Assembly (NCBI GenBank): GCA_004380135.1
Contig: QXCR01000198.1
Coordinates: 1 to 45,459, forward strand
Length of the DNA stretch: 45,459 nt
Source: Stemphylium vesicarium
Taxonomy: Eukaryota; Ascomycota; Dothideomycetes; Pleosporales; Pleosporaceae
Reading direction: 5' to 3'
In this document: positions 21,273-32,150 of the stretch, one piece after another
Numbering within the stretch: position 1 is the first letter of the stretch
Layout: the number at the start of each line of letters is the position of its first letter
The notes under the pieces: generated by a model
What the model saw: only the letters and a program-made list of their open reading frames with translations
Databases searched by the model: none
Told to the model about the DNA's origin: nothing
Translations under genes and position numbers: made by a program

Positions 21273-21470
21273 ATGATCTCTACCAGACACAAAGGGCCTC
21301 GAGGCCCCAAGATACCCGCGTCATACTTCACGATAGAGCTTCCAAGCCTGGAAGATGACCCCGAGTTCCAGGCCACCATGCGCAAGAAGGTGCGCACTGC
21401 AAAGGCAATGTCAGCTAAGCAACGCGCCAACAGAATGTTGGAGCTCCGCTGCTCCATGTTCGTCAAGTAG
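21273..21470 (+). CDS. Small hypothetical basic protein
   Basis: A 65-codon frame with a good start context (CACC before ATG). The product has an N-terminal RHKGPRGPK patch, a short acidic LPSLEDDPEF segment, and a basic helix-like C-terminal half (MRKKVRTAKAMSAKQRANRM). It could be a small gene or the surviving end of a larger one. It lies 91 bp upstream of the solo LTR at 21562. Not recognised. Confidence 0.3.
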   Translation: MISTRHKGPRGPKIPASYFTIELPSLEDDPEFQATMRKKVRTAKAMSAKQRANRMLELRCSMFVK

Positions 21471-21561
21471 TCTCCCGATAATAGTAAGTACTCCTCGTTC
21501 GCGATGGCTTCATCTGACCATATAGTACTACAATCGTTCGCGACAAGTGAGCGTCTCTCTC

Positions 21562-21753
21562 TGTCACGGTTTGGGGTTCTTTCCTGCTCTCCTGCTCTCG
21601 CTGCACTCGCGACTACTCACCTTAGCGAGCTACGCCTATCTAGGCTAGCGCTGTTTACGGTCACTCACCTACATAAACCTTCCATAGCTTTTACAATACA
21701 ACCTCAGTCAATCCTCAACTTTCACTCTATGCGTACGCTCAACAACTCCCACA
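21562..21753 (+). mobile_element. Solo LTR, family A (TGTCACGG)
   Basis: This 192-bp element runs TGTCACGG to CTCCCACA. It is flanked by an exact 5-bp target duplication CTCTC (21557-21561 and 21754-21758). It is the cleanest of the three family-A copies, on the plus strand, with no internal coding region. Confidence 0.95.
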
Positions 21754-21758
21754 CTCTC

Positions 21759-23064
21759 CCTCTCTCAAGACTGTGAAGACGTTTGCGACGGCATACAGAC
21801 TGTGAAAGCTTTCGCCGATAGTCTCCTCCAGAACTATCACCACTTCTTAAGGCCGATGAAAGACATACAACTCGATCTCGGAGGAACGAGCGTGTAGCGG
21901 GCGCGGAAGGCTGTACGAGTAAAGGCGTGGGTGGAAAAGAACTACTTCAAATCATCACTGTAATGTTACACCATCATCCAACTGTGCTGGCTCTGTGAGC
22001 CTCTTCATTGTGATCTACAACTACTAGATGGCGGCCTGCTCATCTAGAAGGGATCTAAGGTTCTGGACCCGCCATATCCAGAAGTAGTCTAAATTTCAAT
22101 AAGGGAGCCCCCTCACGGAGCCCAAACTTCTCTGGCATTTCGCTTCGGCTGCATCATTAGTAAGAACATCATTATGCAGGACTGGTTGCCACGGCTGTAT
22201 ACCCAGGTAGACGATGCACCTGACAGAAGATGAATACGCTGTGCAATGTTTCCCGCATGACACGGATGTTACGGCCACTTTTCATGAATAGAGGGGGATG
22301 GTGGCTTTGTGACGAAGGTGAGTCGATTGAGGATTGTGAGGTATGGATGTGGCTGAAGTTATGTCGTGCCTGGAGACAATGTAATATCCAGGTTCGGTAA
22401 TAGGTGAGTGGTAATACTTTTGAGGTTCTTCTCTTTGCATATGTATAGAAACTTGCCGGAATACTGAAATATTGGAAAAATCTATCACATGTTGGTTATT
22501 GTTCACACCCTCATTTGGAATCGCATCATATCCAAAAAGCCGTCCTAGAAGCATATAGGCAGACGTCGAATGACCCCACGTTACTCAAATCGTCACTTTT
22601 TTGAAACATCCACTCGAAGACAGCCTTGTCCGTCCCGGATAATGGATGAAGTTCTGGAGCAGGCGAAAGTGACTAGGGCGCACACGAATGTGGGCACGAA
22701 AAGGATGCGAAATCACTAGTCAAGCCCTTCGCCAAAGCGCGCAGCTGGGTTGCAGTCACACAATTGAAGGCGACCCCCTTCATGCAGCACTCCTATGTAC
22801 CAATCAGCTACTGGTATTCGCCTATCGGATGCAAGAGCAGCTAAATTCGAGTATGTTACCGCCACAGGCATAGCTAAATCGTTACTGCTCAATCTGCATA
22901 GCTTATGGCAACTGTGTGCCCTCCAAGAGAGAAAGCACGCGCTGTATCCGCACTTGAACCAGGGGTACTGTCTTGTTTCTGTGGTATTCTTACAAAAGAG
23001 TAGCCTGAACTCCGCAGCAGTGGAAGTGCGAATTAAGATAACAGGAGATGTATTAGGAAATAAT
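21759..23064. other. Intergenic, no supported gene
   Basis: Short frames only. A minus-strand frame at 22282-22554 and a plus frame at 22795-23145, which overlaps the neighbouring gene, show no recognisable motif. Confidence 0.45.
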
Positions 23065-24325
23065 TTACAAGCTCAAGATAAGTTGGATATAAGCCTGCAA
23101 CATTGGAGAGTACTTGTCAAGCACCCGCTTTTCACCGCCTTCTAGTGCTACCATGTCATACTCGTTGAGCATCTCCCTGGCTGAAACATAAGAGATGAAG
23201 GGCACCTCAGTGCTAACTTGTTGGGTATCCATCTTCAGGACCTTCTGGTAAGTCCAGTCCCCTAGAATAAATTTCAGCTGGTTCTCTAAGCGCTCCTGCT
23301 CAAGAAGTTTGCGCAAAGTTACCTTCGGCAAGCTGCCGAGTGTGTCGTATTGGGTAAGAACAAGCATATCTAACCAAACACCTTCGACATCTGCATGTAG
23401 GTGCTCGACATCCAGTATTGCCTGGACCTTATGGGGAGCATCATACGTAAGTACAGCGAAGCTAGGTTCCAGAGTACGGTTTGGCGGCGCCGAAGGTCCT
23501 TCGACTTTTGGTCCTGTTGCTCCGCGATATGCAATCGAATTGAGAAGTTCATGCTGTCTCCCAGTCTGCGTGAGCATAGTTTCTGTCGATGAATACGGGA
23601 GGCTCGACTGAAAGGTCGTGATGTTATAGGATGCTGGCGTAGATTGGCGATAAGGTTTTCTCTGTCTCGAGACACAACATGATGCCAGTGAGCCCAGAAA
23701 TTCTCTTACCAAAGCGTACCTGGACGTGGGACTTTCTGTCCGAGACGGACGCTCCGGGGTTCCTGTCCTGATATCGTCCAGATCACATGTAGAAGATGAT
23801 GCTTGAGATTCTGTAGCTCTCTTGGGTATGTCTGCATTGGTATCTGCATCACTGGAATTTGTTTCAGAGAAATCTTCCGTGGTGCAGGCCTTCTCTTCCT
23901 TCAGCAGTTGTGCCGTCGCGCCGTGTGCGGATGCGGAGTGATTCTGAGCCGTAATGTCACCAGATTTGGGATTTCGATCTACAGTCGAATCATCGCGTGG
24001 AGTTGGGACCGTCAATGGAATATTCCAAAAGACTATGGCAGAAGAGAATTGGTCGTACAACTTGCAGCCGAAGCGTCCGTTTGCTAAGCTACGTCAACTT
24101 CCAGTACTATTGATATCTTGAAATTGGGTTAAAGAAAAACAACTTACTGCCACGGCGTTTCATAGTCCCCTTCTCGTCATGATGCTGGCGTTTATCCTTC
24201 CCCAAAAAGTCTCCATTGAGTACCGGTAAGTGTGTGTCTGTAGGACTGGACTTCGCGGCGGTTAGGCTTGAAGACAGTAAGGGCGAGCCGCTTACCTCAG
24301 GCGCAGCTGTAAAAGTATGAGCCAT
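23065..24325 (-). CDS. Hypothetical protein, two exons
   Basis: Exons 24325-24148 and 24083-23065 join in frame across a 64-bp intron (GTAAGT to CTTAG, with TTGACG before the acceptor) and give 398 residues. The long second frame lacks an ATG at its start, which supports the first exon. Residues 1-210 are Ser/Thr/Glu-rich with low complexity (probably disordered). The C-terminal 120 residues look folded and helical (for example SLPKVTLRKLLEQERLENQL and a final SPMLQAYIQLILSL). There is no signal peptide. I do not recognise the family. A disordered front with a compact end fits a regulator or adaptor, but that is speculation. Confidence 0.65.
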
Positions 24326-24465
24326 GTGCAAGTTGACCCGATTGTTCGTGCAACAAGGCAACCAATGATGACTTAGGGGCGGTAAGGCAATGGATGAAGG
24401 ACCTCTAAGCCTTGCAGGAAGGCTGCATGGTATATAAGGATCTCAGCCACCTTAGAGTGATGAGA

Positions 24466-24664
24466 ATGAGACTAGAATGAGACTGAAATGAGACTATAAT
24501 GAGATTGCGAGGGATCTTGCTAGTGCCATGATTCACAGGCCCCTTTGCCAAGGGTCTGGGCATGCCTGCATTCCTCTAATCTAGAGATGGTAGCGGAATT
24601 ATCGAAATGCTCGGGAAGCCATACGCGTAACAGATACCGCAAACACGAGGAAGTCAGGGATAAC
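24466..24664 (+). repeat. Dispersed repeat R1, copy 1
   Basis: About 190 bp shared with 32764-32948 in the same orientation. Both start with a cluster of ATGAGACTGAA-type units, then share TTGCTAGTGCCATGAT, TTTGCCAAGGGTCTGGG, TCTAGAGAT.GTAGCGGAATTA and AGATACCGC. There is no coding capacity, and element ends were not resolved. Confidence 0.85.
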
Positions 24665-25755
24665 GTCCTATCACATTGCGATACGCATGGATAACAGTCT
24701 ATGAAAAGTCAGGAGGTCTTGGTCATTGAACAGAGCGATCTATCACTTCAGAAGGTCGTACGATTCGGAATAGTGCGAATGCAGCGGATATAGCCCGAGA
24801 GACTGCAGAGAAAACATGATTGCCGAGATTCACGCCTCGAGCCACAGTGATGCCATGAGACTGGGCAGATTGTTTTTCTGACTATCTCGATGGCGCGCTC
24901 GGCGGGTACCCAGCTAGGTAGAGGGTGTTTGGCCTCTGAGATCGATTGGTAGAAGACCGTCGACAAGCCGACCGTACAGGGGACCACCGCCACAATCACA
25001 CGGCGTGCAGAAGTATGTGCTGAGCTGCATTTCATGCGCACTTCTCGGCGATAATGGCAGCGATGAGCATTCGGCAGTCGGACTGATGAATCTAAGAACC
25101 CTCATGAGTCTACAAATCGCGACGCTCGCTATTGCCCGGCTCGAACATGCCTGTTGAATGATCACGAGAGGGGGGAGGTTGAGAAAATGGTACACTGCTG
25201 GCTCCTGGGATAGGCTGCAGGCTGGATCTTGGTGGTCATCAATGTATCGCTAAATGGGGTATGGCCTGGACGCTCCTGCGTCCGCTCGTACCTGGGATCT
25301 TACTCCATTCTCATCTTCGGACTGCATCCTATTCGGCTGTCGTGCTCTTTTCCTCCACCATCCCCTGCAGTAAGTCCTCTGTCTCAGAAGTTCTTGGCTG
25401 CATACGAGAACGGTCTTCTGCACGCCCGTCCGCACACTCCAAGAACTTGCTTGAATATTTCCGACAATTCATACGAAAAGGAAGCATATGCACACCGACT
25501 TTGGACGTGAGACGGGGAACGAAGAGAAAAGGGATTACTTGCCGGACTGTCTGCAAACGGACGTTTGCAGTACCAAGCAAAGCGAGACTGACTGCAGTGA
25601 TGTCTCGCGACCGCTAATGACCACAAATGGACTCACTGGGCTTGTTTGCCTTCGAGAATGCTGACTGCAGATGTTAGGGGTACGGCTTGTCTGAATTATC
25701 TATATGCGTTCGCAAGAGGCCACTAGAGTTTTCAATTGACCAGATATCCTATCAC
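24665..25755. other. Intergenic, no supported gene
   Basis: Only overlapping short frames on both strands, none with motifs. Nothing else was seen. Confidence 0.45.
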
Positions 25756-26254
25756 TCAAGACGTCTTGTAAGGTCCCTCTGGCAAGATAGTTAAATCACC
25801 CAAGCCTAAAGTGACGAGAAGCCGAGTCATGAGTGATAGAAAGCCCTTCACAACTGGTCCTCCGTTCCTGTGTGCGTCCAAGGCATCGCTCAATGCGTCA
25901 CAAGCTTTGGCGGACTGCCAGCCAATCCAACCAAAAAGTTCACGCTCAGGCTCTTTGAGTCGTACTTTCAAAACGAAACTCCCATTCTCGCTCTTCCCAA
26001 GCACACGAACATCTCCCTAGCGACTATTAGAAATGAAAACATGTATGTCGGTAAGGTCGTACCTCTTGAATTGCTAAGAAGATGGGTCTATTCTCAAACT
26101 CTCGGGTCATTTCCAACTGCCCATGAATTGCAGCACATTCCTCAAGAGTCATGTTCAACTCTTTGATGGCGGCGTGGTCCCAAGTGAAACCTTCGGTGCC
26201 TACCAATGTGCAGGGATAGTTGTCGCTGCCCCAGTCCCGAAAATATATGGACAT
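25756..26254 (-). CDS. Small hypothetical protein, two exons
   Basis: Exons 26254-26063 and 26016-25756 join in phase 0 across a 46-bp intron (GTACGA to CGCTAG, with a CTAAT element) and give 150 residues. The junction reads FLAIQE-GDVRVLGKSENG, a smooth transition. The protein is small and soluble with alternating beta and helical stretches (SFVLKVRLKEPERELFGWIGW) and a moderately hydrophobic C-terminal helix (MTRLLVTLGLGDLTIL). There is no signal peptide. Not recognised. Confidence 0.6.
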
Positions 26255-26560
26255 TGTTATTTTGAAAAGTGATAATGGTACTGATAAAACTTTTAATAGG
26301 TTGCTGTTTCTGCATAGGAACAGCGTTTAAGAAAGAAGCGGGATGATGGGACTATATAGCCCATCGTATGAGACGCTACTAATGCACGATCTCGTCGTCT
26401 CATAGGAGCGCTGCTGATCGATTTGCGCCCTGACGTTGGCACGGGGAGCTTGGTGAAATAGGGCCAATCACAACAAATCCAAGGCATCACTACGTAAGTG
26501 ATCCATGATGTCTACAGGCCTTACCCAGCGAAAAGGTGGAAGAGACCTAACAATAGCCAC

Positions 26561-27131
26561 TCACGGTCTTCTTGTACATGCCAACATCCCTGAATCATGC
26601 AATTGGCATGCTTCCACAGCACAAACGACAGTGATGTTGAGGCCCTTGACATCGCCGGTGGTCATAGCCCAGCGCAGGGGGAGGTTGACAATTTGTCGCT
26701 CGAAAAGCAGGTTCTGTTTCAGCGACTCGCTCAACTCCGACGTCAGCATATTGCGCTCCTCTATTCAAGGAGACATGGCTGGTGGGTGTACATTAGAGGT
26801 GGTCATGATGATGGGCTTCAGGCGGGAAGTTCTGAGGGCGCATTATCAGACCACCGTTTTTCTTAGCCAAGCTGCCGGTAGATAAGCCGTTACGCATGGT
26901 TGTGCGGGAGCGTCAGATGACAGGTGATGATCGGAATGCGTCGTCCTGTAGAGCCGATGCGCTGTCATCTTGGTGGAGAGCAGTGGTGAGAAGAGAGCGA
27001 CGGGACGTGAGGTGGAGCTTCGAGTCTGCGCGCAGGAACACCGGACGGTGCTCGGCGACGCTAGGAGGACCGCTCTCGCCGTCGTCGTCTTCCTTTTCAA
27101 TGGCTCCTTGGTCAACATCATCTTTGCGTCG
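26561..27131 (-). pseudogene. Mks1/DUF3295 C-terminal gene relic
   Basis: The minus strand carries the conserved end of the fungal Mks1/DUF3295 family (often annotated with an areA GATA-like N-terminal region). Blocks in order are an acidic DDVDQGAIEKEDDD, RPVFLRADSKLHLTSRRSLL, RSRTTM, PIIMTTSNVHPPAMSP and MLTSELSESLKQNLLFERQ, ending with MTTGDVKGLN. There is a TGA just before RSRT, a frame change before PIIMTT, and a TGA in place of the Arg after MSP. The 5' part of the gene is missing: homology stops at about 27131, beside dispersed repeat R2 at 27146. This is a truncated pseudogene. The family assignment comes from its characteristic terminal motif. Confidence 0.75.
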
Positions 27132-27145
27132 AAAAATATTACTAT

Positions 27146-27240
27146 CCAGAGCATGGCAATAAACTTAGGTTAGTAAAGTATTCAAACTTGTTATCTAAAT
27201 ACGCTAGCTTTCGTGGTTGCATTTTGCAATCTCAATGTCA
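27146..27240 (+). repeat. Dispersed repeat R2, copy 1
   Basis: About 90 bp shared with 39940-40070 in the same orientation: ATGGCAATAAACT, TTAGTAAAGTAT, TTGTTATCT.AATACGCTAGC and GCATTTTG.AATCTCAATGT. It abuts the broken 5' edge of the DUF3295 relic. Copy 2 carries an extra internal segment of about 45 bp. Confidence 0.85.
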
Positions 27241-27274
27241 CTGTGCCATCCTGCATCAACTGCCTCACTTAACG

Positions 27275-27490
27275 ATCTCACCATACCCAACCTGCGACCA
27301 CCCAATGTGGCTTTGATCGGCGTAGTGACCAATAACCTTAGGCGCTCCAGCTGCAGGAGGCCCACCTTCACCACATATGCCGTGCTAATCTCGGGACGCG
27401 GTCAGTCAACCAAGCGTCCCCACAATAAGATCGACTTGTGCACTGATAGGATCGCTCCGGATCGGAATGATGGCGCGTCCCTACCGTTTG
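27275..27490 (+). repeat. Inverted dispersed segment R3, copy 1
   Basis: About 200 bp resembles the minus strand of 33025-33240. Shared stretches include GCTTTGATCG.CGTAGTG, CTGCAGGAGGCCCAC, CTCGGGACGCGGTCAGTCAA and GATAGGATCGCTC. Both copies can be read with the peptide string CRRPT-x-T and SGRGQSTKR. It is probably a shared transposon or gene relic; the family is not identified. Confidence 0.75.
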
Positions 27491-28061
27491 GTATACAGGT
27501 CTCTCTTGTGGGAACAATGCGCATGTCGCCAGCACTAAGCACTTCCGAGTAACGATTCCTTACTACTTGTGGCGTCATGGTATACCTTGCTTGTCAATGC
27601 TGCAGGCATTCGAACATCTGTAGCGGCTTATTGGCAATGATGGCATGTTCGGGGGAGCTCGACCGATCACTTGGACCAAGTACGCAGTTTGTGTTACCCG
27701 ATGTGAACGGTCTGTAGGTACTGTATTCCAGCTACCTAATCCAGATGCTATTTACAGTCGAGATGAAGGAAAGGAGAGGAAAGTGGGTGGCCATCCCGCT
27801 TTGTTTGGGTTGGCGCACGGCCCGCGGGCTGCTGGGGGAAGGAGTGATAGAAGGAAGGAAGCGACTAGGCCGATGGCCTAGTCATGTGACCTCGGGCTCA
27901 GCCCGTTACACCCGATCTCTTCAATGCCCCCAGTTTATTATCTAGGCTCTTCAACATACAGAGTCGCTATCAATTTTACAAACGCTTTCCAACTTGGTTC
28001 TGAGGGTCTAATCAAAGCTTATTAGTTTCCATCAAACTGCCACTTCCCCAATATACCGATA
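27491..28061. other. Intergenic, 5' region of the RRM gene
   Basis: No gene is supported. The last about 100 bases before 28062 are pyrimidine-rich with AATATACCGATA just upstream of the start, a plausible leader for the RNA-binding protein gene. Confidence 0.45.
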
Positions 28062-29114
28062 ATGTCTTCTGCGGATTCCTGGAAAGAGCGAAATGAAGAG
28101 TTCATACTAGTTGTCTCCGGGACGACACATTGTGCGCCATACTTGGCTATATGGCAGGAGTTTAAGGATCATCTTCGGAAGGTAGTCAAAGAGCAGCCAG
28201 GGTGGGTCGACGTATACCCAATTCAAGGGTCGCGAAGAGGGGAGATGCAAGGGTGGTGTCATCTGAAGAACAGGAAAGACGCAGACGCGCTATACAGTGC
28301 GAACTTCGAATCTCTTAAATCTGTGAGGCAGAGCTAACTCCACTTCATAGATGTTTACTATAAGTCTAAGGGCATGCTGGTGCATGTTTGGGAGACAAGC
28401 TGCAGGGGTGACGGTTATCGGCTAATGAGATGCAACTGCTCGACGGTCTTCCCTGAGGTGCAACATGAGGGCCACTCTGATGGTCGTTGCGGCATCGACA
28501 TTGGAAAAGTGAACCAGTTAGGCGGCATTAGGGCGAGTACCGCCGCTGCTTCGACACCATACACGATAGCACAGTCCAGGTTACCGTACACGATATACCC
28601 GCAGACGCCGGCAGACGCCTCACAGCCTCAATTGTACTCGCCTGCCTCAGTTTATCCATTCTATGCGCTGCAATTACCACTGATCTACTCAACTAGCACG
28701 AAGGGCATGCCTGTCAACGTACGATGCGGAGCAGTACTGACAGAAGCTCGTGGCATCTTCATTCGGAACTTGAGTTACAAGTGCACTATGGGCGATCTCA
28801 ATGCGCTGTTGTTACAGACTGGCGAATGCCCTATCCATACCCAATTGCTACAAGATGGTAGGACAGGGGTCTTTAAGGGCGCAGCAACCGCAAAGTTTGC
28901 ATCTAAGGAGCTGGCGCAACAGGCAGCAACCAAGTTGAATGGTTGCAAACACATGGGAATGACGCTCCAAGTACGCATGGATACAGACACTACCGTTGTT
29001 GGGCGAGCTGAACCTATGGTAGTGAATGGATCGTATAGGGCGAGTATACAAAGCCTTTCTAGTTTCCCACAACTAACACCATCCAGTACTAATAGTCACC
29101 TACCGGGCAATTAG
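28062..29114 (+). CDS. RNA-binding protein with two RRM-like domains
   Basis: Exons 28062-28296 and 28351-29114 join in frame across a 54-bp intron (GTGCGA to TTCATAG, with a perfect GCTAAC branch element) and give 332 residues. The N-terminal module (about 12-95) looks like a divergent RRM: a FILVVSG strand, a helix, and GEMQGWCHLKNRKDADALY in the place of RNP1. The C-terminal module (about 210-292) is a clearer RRM with RNP2-like GIFIRNL (213-219) and RNP1-like KGAATAKF (254-261), followed by a helix and a short Ser/Pro tail. The linker is Pro/Tyr/Gln-rich. It should bind RNA, in mRNA processing or control; the target is unknown. The gene is intact amid relics, which suggests it is maintained. 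Confidence 0.85.
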
Positions 29115-29602
29115 TACCATAGTATCTCTAAGGGTGATCGCAGGCGTCTGGAGGCTTTCGGGTTACCAATCTCCGCGTAAGGCACGCGAAGTGGCGTATA
29201 ATGAATTACATACGTATCATAGTTACACAACTTTCCATCATTGGTCAGCGAAGCAGTTACAGTAGTTCCTCATGGCTCGATGTTGTCCTAGAATAGTGTC
29301 GGCTTGGGCAGCAGAGTATTTCCCATCTCGACAATCTGAGCTCGAGTCATTCAAATCCACATTAAAGCAACGTGTCATGCTCTGTGATACCCAGCAGCTT
29401 GTGGCGTGAAATTTCCGCAATCTAGCAAATATCCTATCCTCGCGCAAGCTCCCCCGAGGGCTGATATTAGACGGGTAGCTATGGAGCCAAAGACATGGAA
29501 GTGTCACGTGATTGTGCGGGGCGACAACCGATGTTGTGGCAGCATCGCGGAACAACAAGGCGCAGGACATAAGAACACGCCACTACTAGAGCATAGGCCG
29601 TA
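29115..29602. other. No supported gene
   Basis: The short stretch between the RRM gene and the tail of the decayed minus-strand gene. Only weak frames are seen. Confidence 0.4.
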
Positions 29603-29981
29603 CTACCTGATTGGCGTACCATTTGTTGCACCCCACGGGAAGTTTTCATTGACTACAGTTCTGTATCCGATTGGAGTCTCGCTCTCATTCATTGGAGCGA
29701 TAAGTCCATTGTTGGACATAGAATGAATGTTGTGCGCGAAATAGTTGGGGAATAGGTACTGCGCATTGCCCGCGTTATGGTCTTCGTATTCGATTGTGAT
29801 GAAAGGCACAAGATTTGGCATGATGTTGTGTTGTATTGGGAGGCGCGTGGGAGCCTGTAAGGCTCTCAGAGGCTGCCAAGGAGCTAACTACGCGCGATCA
29901 CGTGAGGGATATCGGTGGACCATCCACTCTTCTCAACAGATTGGAGTCTCAATCGCATTCCCCGGGGCGAGGATTCCATAC

Positions 29982-30321
29982 TGTAACGGTTTGGACCTTG
30001 CCAAGATCCACTCTGGTACAAGTTGGGTACGGCTATCGCTACCACACCGTATTATCCCACACATGTATATTGTTGGAGTTGTTGAACGCACACATAGGGT
30101 CAAAGTTGAGGATTGACTGAGGTTGTATTGTAGAAGCTATGGAAGGTTTATGTAGGTGAGTGACCGTAAACAGCGCTAGCCTAGATAGGCGTAGCTCGCT
30201 AAGGTGAGTAGTCGCGAGTGCAGCGAGCGCAGGAAAGAACCCCAAACCGTGACATGTATAGCTGCTCTCCTTCGTAGCTATACAAATGGCAGCGCAGTCC
30301 TCCCCTCCACACACCGTTACA
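29982..30321 (-). mobile_element. Solo LTR family B, hosting a nested LTR
   Basis: The element has TGTAACGG and CCGTTACA ends. It is flanked by CATAC (29977-29981) and TATAC (30322-30326), a 5-bp target duplication with one C/T change. About 151 bp belong to this family; the other 189 bp are the nested family-A LTR and its duplication. The undisturbed relative at 41725-41904 lacks the insertion and shows the empty site. Confidence 0.85.
30071..30254 (-). mobile_element. Solo LTR, family A, nested in family B
   Basis: 184 bp from TGTCACGG to CTCCAACA on the minus strand. It is flanked by TATAT (30066-30070) and TGTAT (30255-30259), a 5-bp duplication with one transition. It matches the copies at 3234 and 21562 and interrupts the family-B LTR. 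Confidence 0.92.
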
Positions 30322-31315
30322 TATACCTAGGTATAGGGTGGGGGTTGTGCTCGATGCAGTTCTGAGATGAGTACTGCATATTGCTCGCATCATGATGTTC
30401 GTGCGGATTCAGCGCGATGTGATTGTGTACGTGTCACGCATTGCTCGCGTTGTGGTGCTCGTGCCCGACTGGTGCCTCCCTCGCATTTCTTGGGGCGCAA
30501 AGTCTATGCTGAGGATTGTGCGCGATGCGGTTATAGTCTTCGTCCTCGATTGGCTTCTCGCTCGCATCGTTCAAGGTGGAGTAATATTCTTCATGGTATT
30601 GCTTTTGGCAACGCATATTCTCGTATAGCTTGTACGAAGGACCATCCTCAGCATCCCAACGGTGAGCGGATGCCTCTTCTGGTGTCGGAAACCCGTTTTC
30701 CCGATAATAACGATGAGTTGCCATGAGCTCTCCTGTTCCGTCTTGCCACATCGCATGAAGCCTGAAGTTGTTAGGGCATTTACGCAGGCATGTCAATGCA
30801 TCGTACCGGATTTTCCTTCTCTCAGTTTGCCATATGTCATCTCCGATAGATAGAAGATCGAACAGGTACGGCTGGAGATCCTTAGCGCAAAGGCCCTGCT
30901 TTGCAAAAGCTGTTAATCTCGGGAATTGTTTGGGGCTTATGACTCCTTCTCGGTATCGGTTGTCCAAGCGATCCTCGAGTAGCTTGTGGAAGTCTTTGTC
31001 GTCCAACCACGAGGTGCTAAGTATCTTCTAGGAACGTTTTAGCGGCGACTAGTATGATAAAAATATGTGACTGACCAAGGTCCTATCCAGCGCCTCCCAT
31101 GTGCAAGCTCGCACTTTTGGCAGCTCGTCCTCTGCCTTCAATCCGCGCTGTTCCTGACGGGTCTTTCCTTTTAAGCTATCCTTCATTGCCCAGAACAAGG
31201 TTGCGTTCTCCCCGTAACCAGGCGCCGAAATGCATTTTATGCCATGATTGATGAATTCGAAGCAAATTTCGAATAGGTACATGCGGGCGGGCGGTATTTG
31301 CGCGGAGTCACCCAT

Positions 31316-32150
31316 AGTCGTGGGAAAGTAAAGTAAAAAGTCCAGGTGGATAGGTCACAGTGTAAACTCCATGTCATGATCAAGATTGTGGCACTCGGGG
31401 ATGAGTATGCACTCATATGATCCAAGCCATTCGCATTACGCGCCAACGGGAGGTCCTTGGCGGCTGGGCGGGCTACTGGAGCAAGTCCCCGGGCGGCGAC
31501 ATAACCCCACCTCAGAATCGTTTGGGGATATTCCGCATGTGTTGGCCCGTGCAAGTTTGATGCTACACCTGTGCTTCGCGAGTGATGGCGCGACTCCTGC
31601 ATGTAGGCGCTACCGTATTCTCTTCCAATGATCTCGAGGGCAAGGGCATGGGGGTTATTAGGAGCCAATTTGCTTCAAATGACTGCGTTTGGAAATTCAC
31701 AGCAGAAGAATTGGAGGTACTGCACGCAATCTTCGATTCAGGCTGTAGACTACGATCCCTATGATCCCTTTCAAGCACTAACTTTGTCGGCTATCGCGAG
31801 TTGATGCGTCACTGAAATATGCGAAATCTCGGAATATGTCGCCATATCGATGGGCATCTGTTCAAGATTGTAGCCGATGTCCGTCGAGTCCCAGGTGTTG
31901 CAGGAGAGGTCGCGTTTCTGTTGGAGCATGCATAATGCGTCGTGAATTTTGGATGCATTGTAAACCCGGTCGACATGCATGTATTGGTCGTATTTCCGTA
32001 GCATATCGATGGCCTTTGACCAAGTTTTGGGGAGACAGACGTAGTAAACGTGCAGTAGGATATGGTCGCTTATGGACATGTCGAATGAAATATCTGGGGG
32101 TGCATATTGGTAGCTCGCGAGGATAAGGTTTCCATGTAGCTGCAAGCTTA
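31316..32150 (-). pseudogene. Possible gene relic upstream of the decayed gene
   Basis: A 124-codon minus-strand frame (32145-31771) reads protein-like sequence, for example SDHILLHVYYVCLPKTWSKA and HDALCMLQQKRDLSC, ending THQLAIADK before a GTTAGT. Two short overlapping frames follow at 31778-31563 and 31668-31320. No single frame or splice path links them convincingly to each other or to the gene starting at 31315. This may be another decayed gene or additional 5' exons. Not recognised. Confidence 0.3.

Larger units (their letters stand above)
29603..31315 (-). pseudogene. Decayed gene with repetitive tail, split by nested LTRs
   Basis: From 31315 the minus strand encodes 80 residues (MGDSAQIPPARMYLFEICFE on), a 48-bp intron (31028-31075, GTCAGT to CCTAG), and a second exon of 197 codons ending at a TGA (30434). 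The same frame continues beyond that stop. It holds a repeated His/Asn motif (HEHHNASNA, then HEHHDASNM) and EHNPHPIPRY, is cut by LTRs (29982-30321), resumes in the same frame as GILAPGNAIETPI, passes a TGA and a TAG, and ends with NGLIAPMNESETPIGYRT and a TAG at 29603. The echo of GILAPGNAIETPI and GLIAPMNESETPI suggests an internally repeated tail. All three stops can come from C-to-T changes. A truncated 277-residue product could still be made. The family is unknown. Confidence 0.65.

Noticed and set aside
22795..23145. 116-codon plus-strand frame
   Set aside because: Its end overlaps the well-supported minus-strand gene at 23065, and it shows no motif or promoter.
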